Shown here: positions 58,567 to 64,000 of the stretch, one piece after another | Numbering within the stretch: position 1 is the stretch's first letter | Layout of the letters: every line of letters starts with the position of its first letter | DNA from: a virus | Length of the DNA stretch: 64,000 bases | Strand: one strand, 5' to 3' | Virus record (IMG/VR): IMGVR_UViG_3300010885_078967 | Span: 1 to 64,000 of that record | The notes under the pieces: generated by a model | Databases searched by the model: none | What the model saw: the letters and a program-made list of their open reading frames with translations, nothing else | What the model was told of the DNA's origin: nothing | Position numbers and translations under genes: made by a program

Positions 58567-59175
58567 TTAGCAGTGTAATAACAACGATGGAATATTTTTA
58601 CATTGATCAGCGAGTTTAATCAAACAAGCATCATCAAGTTTAGGTTGTTTTAAAATAAATTGCAGCATTAAAATACCAACTACTCTATTATCCTTCTTAA
58701 GAGGTATACCTATAACAGACTCAACACCAAACTCTTCAAAGAATGTTCTTGTTGTAACATCTTGAAGTTTTTTAACGCTCGGTACAACGAAAGTACCATC
58801 AAGAACATCTCCGATCCAAGATGCATTTGTTATAATAATATTTTGCAACACCTTATGCATTGGGTGAACACCTGGAGCAATCTCTTCATGAGTGATTGAA
58901 AACTTCTGCATTGATCCACCTGTAAAGAAACTACCACCATTATGAAATTGTACAATAAATGCTCTACCTGCATCCCAGTCAACTAACAAATTTGTTAAGC
59001 AGTCCTTTATTAGTTTACCCACATTTAATGTTTCTACTACGGCATCACGTTTAGTAAAAATTTTATCACTAAGATTGTTAAGTATCTTTTTTACAAAAAT
59101 TAAAAAGACACCAAGCAACCCTGAAATAAAACCAATAACTGATGTACGTAAGTCTGGATCAAGATTATCTAGCAT
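58567..59175 (-). CDS. Membrane-anchored GAF-like protein
   Basis: 202 residues. A hydrophobic helix near residues 12-32 (SVIGFISGLLGVFLIFVKKI), then a cytosolic GAF-type domain with RAFIVQFHNGGSFFTGGSMQKFSITHE and SVIGIPLKKDNRVVGILMLQF. GAF domains bind small ligands. A CATAAATA box precedes it. Ligand and role are unknown. Confidence 0.6.
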   Translation of the reverse strand: MLDNLDPDLRTSVIGFISGLLGVFLIFVKKILNNLSDKIFTKRDAVVETLNVGKLIKDCLTNLLVDWDAGRAFIVQFHNGGSFFTGGSMQKFSITHEEIAPGVHPMHKVLQNIIITNASWIGDVLDGTFVVPSVKKLQDVTTRTFFEEFGVESVIGIPLKKDNRVVGILMLQFILKQPKLDDACLIKLADQCKNIPSLLLHC

Positions 59176-59192
59176 CTTATATTTATGGGAAT

Positions 59193-59213
59193 CCCGATAG
59201 CAATGCTATCGGG
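59193..59213. other. Inverted repeat after nrdB
   Basis: CCCGATAGC-AAT-GCTATCGGG, a 9-bp stem with 3-base loop, between nrdB and the GAF gene. No T-run; it may be an RNA-stabilising hairpin. Confidence 0.6.
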
Positions 59214-59247
59214 GACCGTTGATTAAAGTAATATTAACAAAGACTAA

Positions 59248-60249
59248 TTAAAAGTCATCATCTAATGCTCCTGCAGATTGATAATCAGTTACTTTCGATT
59301 CAAAGAAGTTTTTAGCCTTAATTAAATCTTGAACTTCTGATAAGAAATCGAATGGATTTTTATCATTTTCAAAACGATATGAAATACCAATACTTTCAAG
59401 TCTCCTGTTACCGATATATTGCATATAGTCAATGAACATATTCGAATTCAAACCTAAGATCCCAACAGGCAACACATCCTTCGCATAAGCGATCTCAAGT
59501 GCAACTGCCTCTTTTAAATAACCAACAAGTAGATTTTGGAAATCTTCAGTCCAAACTTCTGGCATCTGATTAATAATCTGACGAATAAGTGAGCAACCGA
59601 ACTTGATATGATTAGATTCATCACGAAGAGTATACTCAATTTGCTCACCAACACCAGGTAATTTTGATTTCAATGCAAGCAACATTGCAAAACCAGAGAA
59701 GAAAAACGTACCTTCACAAATAACCCAGTAAATAAAGGCTGCCTTAATGACTTCACGAACACCTTCCACGGTTGATGTATCAACATCATGTTTAAGATTC
59801 TTTGTAATGGACATTAAGAAATCATCTTTAGCTTTAATAGATGGTACTGTCGCGTACGCTTCATATACTTCCTTAAGATCAAGACTCAAAGAATCGCAAA
59901 TATAAACAACTGTATCGTTATGCAAGCATTCTTCCCAAATCTGCCGTGCCATATATTGACGACACTCTGGATCAGTAATATGTCTAAAGAGAGATACTAA
60001 ATTATTTCCTACTAACGACTCAGATCCTGCGAAGAATCCAAGCGTACGTCGTACTACCAATTTTTCTGCATCAGTCAACTTATTACCCCGCCAATTATTA
60101 ATATCAACGTTCATTGGAATTTCTTCTGGATCCCAATTATTACGTTTACCAATCTTATACAAATCCCATGCCCATTTATGTTTATGTGGTAAAATTTGAT
60201 TCACACCCTCTTTTTCTTTACCTAGAATTAATCCCGTTTTTTCGCTCAT
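59248..60249 (-). CDS. nrdB: Ribonucleotide reductase small subunit, radical-tyrosine-less
   Basis: 333 residues. Metal ligands: E in AGSESLVGNN (where most R2 have Asp), E..H in WEECLHNDT, E in CEGTFFFSG and E..H in RDESNHIKFG. The radical tyrosine position, four after the first His (EECLHNDTV), is Val. Both features match class Ic R2 proteins such as that of Chlamydia, which use a Mn/Fe centre instead of a tyrosyl radical; general alignment (YICDSLSLD, KNFFESKVTDYQS) agrees. Confidence 0.92.
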   Translation of the reverse strand: MSEKTGLILGKEKEGVNQILPHKHKWAWDLYKIGKRNNWDPEEIPMNVDINNWRGNKLTDAEKLVVRRTLGFFAGSESLVGNNLVSLFRHITDPECRQYMARQIWEECLHNDTVVYICDSLSLDLKEVYEAYATVPSIKAKDDFLMSITKNLKHDVDTSTVEGVREVIKAAFIYWVICEGTFFFSGFAMLLALKSKLPGVGEQIEYTLRDESNHIKFGCSLIRQIINQMPEVWTEDFQNLLVGYLKEAVALEIAYAKDVLPVGILGLNSNMFIDYMQYIGNRRLESIGISYRFENDKNPFDFLSEVQDLIKAKNFFESKVTDYQSAGALDDDF

Positions 60250-60257
60250 ATTATTAT

Positions 60258-60488
60258 TTATTCTATCGGCTTTCCCATGTATTGGTTATATTTGTTTAAA
60301 ATACTTTTACGTGTAACTTCACCTTCTTCAGTTAATTGCGCTTTATTTAAATTGTTGAGAACCACTCCTGCTCTGCAGTAGGCCAGTTCATAAACCACGG
60401 ACTTACCTTGGTTTAAAATACTGCAGAGCAAAGAGTGTTCATCATCTGTCAACTCTTCCAGAAACGGTTGAGGGAAGTTTATTGACAT
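60258..60488 (-). CDS. Small protein between nrdA and nrdB
   Basis: 76 residues, MSINFPQPFLEELTDDEHSLL..., helical, ending YNQYMGKPIE. Overlaps the nrdA end by 10 bp. No family recognised; co-translation with nrdA suggests a linked role. Confidence 0.55.
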   Translation of the reverse strand: MSINFPQPFLEELTDDEHSLLCSILNQGKSVVYELAYCRAGVVLNNLNKAQLTEEGEVTRKSILNKYNQYMGKPIE

Positions 60489-62947
60489 GATTCGCAGGTA
60501 GGGTCAACAATCAAACATGCTTTCATTGGAGCTTCATCTCCAATAGAGCTTAAAATTTGATTACTATTTACAGAAGCTTTTTCAATTGAAGATGCACCTT
60601 TATTACGCAGGTAATAAGTCGTTTTCAATCCTAAAGTCCAAGCATGCATATACATATCATTAAGATATTTTAGAGATACTTGATCGTTAAAGAGATTTAC
60701 TGACATTGCTTGGTCAATCCAAATACCACGAGCAGCTGCTGCATCGAGAAGTTTAAACTGATTTACTTGGAATGCAGTTTTATATCTTGCAATTAGTTCA
60801 TCACGAATACCTTCTGGTAGGTTCATTCGACTTACATCACCATCAGCTGCAACTAGTTGCTGAACCGTAGTATGATTCCACATATTCAAAGCTTTAAAAT
60901 CATCTACAAGCCACTTATTAATCATTTTAAATTCACCACTAAGAGTACGATAAACGAATAAATTAGAGAAGATCGGTTCGGTTGTTGAAGAGCACCCAAC
61001 AATAGATGAAATAGTCGCAGTAGGAGCAATTGCCAGTACATTAGAATTTCTCATACCATGTTTACTAACTGACTCGCGTACCGATTCCCAATCATGATTT
61101 TCTAAATCTTCACGAGTTTTATTAAAGGTTGGGTCTCTTTGAGACATCAAATTAATATATGAGTCAACTGGGAATACATTCTTACTCCAAAGCGAGCCAT
61201 CAAACGTTGAATACTTACCGCGTGTCTCAGCTAATTGGCTACTAGCAAGAATTGCATGATATGAAATGAACTCAGAAATATAACCAGATAATTTAACTGC
61301 TGTATCACTATCATAATTAACTCGAAGAGCGTGGAACATATCATGCCAACCCATTGAACCAAGACCAATCGGTCTATGCTTTACGTTAGAGTTTTTAGCT
61401 TCTTGTGTTGGATAGAAGTTAATGTCGATAACATTATCAAGCATCCGAATTGCAATAGCTGTAGTATCTTTCAGCTTCGGGTAATCAATAGTATAAACAC
61501 CTTTTGAATCTACAATGAGATGATTCTTAAGATTGATTGAACCAAGATTACAAACTGCAGTTTCACCATACTCAGCAATATCGCGATCGTTATTCGGTTT
61601 GAATTTAGTAGCCTTAGTATGAAGAGTAATTTCAGTACAAAGGTTAGATGAGTGCACTATACCTTCATGCTGATTAGTATAACGAATATTACAAGGGTCT
61701 TTAAATGTGATCCAAGGATGACCAGTTTCAAAAATTGCCTTAAGCATCTTTTTCCAAAGCGTTTTTGCCTCTACCTCTTTGAACAATCTCAACTCACCAC
61801 GCTTTCCTTTTGCAACATACTCCCAGTACTTAGCTTCAAATTCTGTTCCAAACAAGTCATGCAATTCAGGAGCCTCTTCTGGGGAGAAAAGAAACCAATT
61901 ACTATCAGCTGCAACTTGTTGCATGAATAAATCTGGAATCCAATTAGCAGTATTCATATCATTAGTACGTCTACGTTCTTCACCGACATTTTTCCTCAAC
62001 TCAAGAAAGTCTTCAATATCGTAATGCCATGTTTCCAAATAACCACAACCAGCACCCTTTCGCTTTCCTCCTTGATTGATTGCAATTAGCATATCATTAA
62101 ACAATTTCCAAGTATAAACAGCTCCAGTCGTTTGACCACCTGTAGTAGAAATCAAAGCACCACCAGCTCTAAAGGGAGTAAAGTCCATTCCAAGCCCACC
62201 AGCGTACTTACTCTTCTGAGCTTCCTGATGAAGACCATCAAAGATACCAAATACTGAATCTTAAAACGTATTCAAGAAGCAAGAAGAGAGCTGACTACGA
62301 ACATTTCCTGAATAGAACAACGTTGGTGTAGACGCCATGTAATCGTGCGTGCTCAATACATTGTAGAACTTAATAGCCCACTCTGTTCTTTCCTCTGGCT
62401 TTTCTGCAAGAGCTAACCCCATTGCAATACGCATAAAGAATGCTTGTGGTTACTCTACAAGCTTATCATCAACACGGCACAAATAGCGATCAACAATAGT
62501 TTGAACGCCGAGATATTCAAAGATATAATCTCTCTTAATATTGAGAGCAGCTGAAATTGCTTTGAGGTCGAATGAAAGAAGATCTTTATTAAGAGTTCCA
62601 GCCTTTACCAAAGCTTTGAGATTAGTGATGAATGTCTTCTTATATTGAAGTTCAAATGCATCACTATCTACACCTTCACCAAATACTTCTTTATATAGAG
62701 TATTAAGAAGCAATCTTGCGGCCACAAGAGTATACTCCGGTTCTTGTTCGATTAATGCTCTTGCTGACAACACAAGAGACTTATCAATCTCTGTAGTTGG
62801 TACACCATCATATAGTTTTAGAGTTGCATTATATACAACTGTTAAAGGATCTACATTCTTGAGACCCTTACATGCTCGATCCACGCATTGGTGGATCTTT
62901 TTATCGTTTAAAATTTGTAGCTTACCGTTTCGTTTAAGTACTTTCAT
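60479..62947 (-). pseudogene. nrdA: Ribonucleotide reductase large subunit with two in-frame TAA codons
   Basis: One frame runs from ATG 62947 to the stop at 60479 and would give about 820 residues, but TAA occurs at 62450-62452 (KLVE*PQAFFMRIAMG) and 62261-62263 (SSCFLNTF*DSVFGIF). The reading frame, the substrate-binding SSC, CNLCTEI-type (SNLCTEITL), CNLGSINL and the C-terminal CESCQ thiols are intact. The N-terminal ATP cone is present. As written, only pieces could be made without readthrough. Confidence 0.85.
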
Positions 62948-63008
62948 AGTATACTATTTAGTATATACCATGACACTAAACAATCAAGTTTTTACCTATA
63001 TTTTTTAA

Positions 63009-63236
63009 TTAAAGACGAATAGTTTTTTTGAGACCGCAATGTGGTAGAGAATAATATTTGATTACTCTTTTATTACCTGCTTCAGTAACTTCAACATAGA
63101 TTTCAGACTCTGTAACAATAGGTTGTCCAGAGATAGACCCACCAGTATTAAACTGTCTGTAGAGCTGACCAGTTAAAGCATCAAAAAGTTTAATTGTATT
63201 CTTACCAGCTATAGATGGGATAAATTTTTTTGTCAT
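63009..63236 (-). CDS. Small conserved protein, possible beta-propeller repeat
   Basis: 75 residues, NTIKLFDALTGQLYRQFNTGGSISGQPIVTESEIYVEVTE resembles one PQQ/WD-like blade. Unknown role. Overlaps the upstream gene by 4 bp. Confidence 0.5.
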   Translation of the reverse strand: MTKKFIPSIAGKNTIKLFDALTGQLYRQFNTGGSISGQPIVTESEIYVEVTEAGNKRVIKYYSLPHCGLKKTIRL

Positions 63237-63601
63237 AATTTAAGTTGTTTGATATTATTTATGAATAACTGTACATCTTCATCAGAAGCTTGCATCATAA
63301 AGTTTTGAGCACTATCAAGTCGCTTTTCAGATATACTTTTCTTTTCAACTTTATGGTAGCTAATTATATCAATAACATCTTGAGTATCACCACCAGGTAA
63401 TCCCGGTTCAACTACATTAAGAATTTTACGAATTTCATTTACATTATAACCACGCTTTACCAAACTCTTAGCTTTTTTGCTAATATAATACTTGCGTAAA
63501 TTTTCTTCACCATTATACTCCTCTGCTTTTTTAGCAAAATAGTCCTTACCCATCATTACAGACTGACCTGTAATTAAACATGTTACTTTTCTATCACTCA
63601 T
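63233..63601 (-). CDS. Unknown protein
   Basis: 122 residues from ATG 63601 (MSDRKVTCLITGQSVMMGKDYFAKKAEEYN); it has a CxxTG N-terminal hint of a metal site with a single Cys. The rest is helical (KYYISKKAKSLVKRGYNVNEIRKIL). No family recognised. Confidence 0.55.
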   Translation of the reverse strand: MSDRKVTCLITGQSVMMGKDYFAKKAEEYNGEENLRKYYISKKAKSLVKRGYNVNEIRKILNVVEPGLPGGDTQDVIDIISYHKVEKKSISEKRLDSAQNFMMQASDEDVQLFINNIKQLKL

Positions 63602-64000
63602 TTGTTTACCTCCCAAGGGAATTTGATCCATGTATCGTTTTCTACCTCTTGTAAGTAGTCACAATTGAAAACTGTATGTGGTTTCATATACACCGTTAAA
63701 AAATTTACATGCTTTTCTGTATAAAAAAGAGACATCAAGTAACTATTAACAGTAATTAAAGTGTGACCAGTGTCATTAATGTCATCAACTACTAGAACGT
63801 TGTGGTGTTTTGACTTTCTAAACACAAAATTTTGATACCACTGAGCGTTATACGTTTGAGTATTGTTAACTGCATACGATTTAACACCGAGATTGATAAT
63901 AGGCTTGTCGAGAATCTTCGAAATAATGACACCAGGTACCATTCCCCCTGTACCAATACAAGCAATAATGTCGACATCTTTATATTTTTCCTTAATATCA
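63598..64000 (-). CDS. Purine phosphoribosyltransferase-like enzyme, N-terminus cut by window end
   Basis: At least 133 residues; the frame is open to 64000. DIIACIGTGGMVPGVIISKIL and VLVVDDINDTGHTL (the PRPP-binding loop with two Asp and T-G-x-T) are the type I phosphoribosyltransferase motifs. The size and FPWEV end fit hypoxanthine/guanine/xanthine salvage enzymes. It could feed purines to the deazaguanine and nucleotide pools. Confidence 0.8.
   Translation of the reverse strand, partial: DIKEKYKDVDIIACIGTGGMVPGVIISKILDKPIINLGVKSYAVNNTQTYNAQWYQNFVFRKSKHHNVLVVDDINDTGHTLITVNSYLMSLFYTEKHVNFLTVYMKPHTVFNCDYLQEVENDTWIKFPWEVNK

Noticed and set aside
1-64000. CRISPR array, integrase, attachment site or insertion sequence
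   Set aside because: No repeat-spacer array, no integrase or transposase signature and no IS-like inverted repeats were seen.

Overview
The window is part of an AT-rich genome of a tailed phage of the T4 superfamily (contractile-tailed, marine type). The evidence is a set of T4 core genes: uvsX, DNA polymerase gp43, the gp46/gp47 recombination nuclease, the late sigma factor gp55, uvsW, uvsY, a gp15-like tail terminator, portal gp20, gp4, prohead protease gp21, scaffold gp22, major capsid gp23 and ribonucleotide reductase. The 20 amino-acid tRNA set and the load of metabolic genes suggest a large genome. The host cannot be read from the sequence.

Layout. 1-11.3 kb (minus): thioredoxin fragment, homing endonuclease, uvsX, polymerase, a glycosyltransferase, gp46, gp47, gp55, uvsW, uvsY. 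11.4-17.5 kb (plus): small proteins, many with a T4-like capsid-targeting N-terminus, including a KxDG-motif protein, an NMNAT-like nucleotidyltransferase, a retropepsin-like protein and a P-loop kinase. 17.4-25.6 kb (minus): small unknown genes and about 30 tRNA genes covering all 20 amino acids. 25.6-28.6 kb: folE, queD, phoH and queE. 28.6-31 kb: mixed small genes. 31-37.5 kb (plus): a surface-glycan cassette with glycosyltransferases, an epimerase, an FkbM methyltransferase and a split transketolase. 37.5-41.4 kb: small genes and a DinG-like helicase. 41.4-50 kb: neck, head and capsid genes. 50-52.9 kb (minus): an operon of queF, a P-loop kinase, a GNAT acyltransfer gene and a DpdA-like transglycosylase. 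52.9-56.9 kb: baseplate and spike genes. 56.9-64 kb (minus): nucleotide metabolism (GMP reductase-like, nrdB, nrdA, a phosphoribosyltransferase) plus ClpP and a membrane GAF protein.

How they work together. FolE, QueD and QueE make a 7-deazaguanine precursor. QueF can reduce preQ0 to preQ1 and DpdA can place the base in DNA; the acyltransferase gene touching dpdA could modify preQ1 further. No queC is seen here. GMP reductase, the phosphoribosyltransferase and ribonucleotide reductase feed nucleotide pools.

Two genome-wide patterns stand out. Nearly all recognisable promoters (TTGANN-N16-TATAAT early type and TAAATA late type) sit 5-7 bp before the start codon, and the starts lack Shine-Dalgarno sequences, which points to leaderless mRNAs. 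Nine tRNA genes carry covarying changes in the universal D-loop/T-loop contact. Four genes are broken by in-frame TAA codons or single-base frameshifts; these are either real, recoded or sequence errors.
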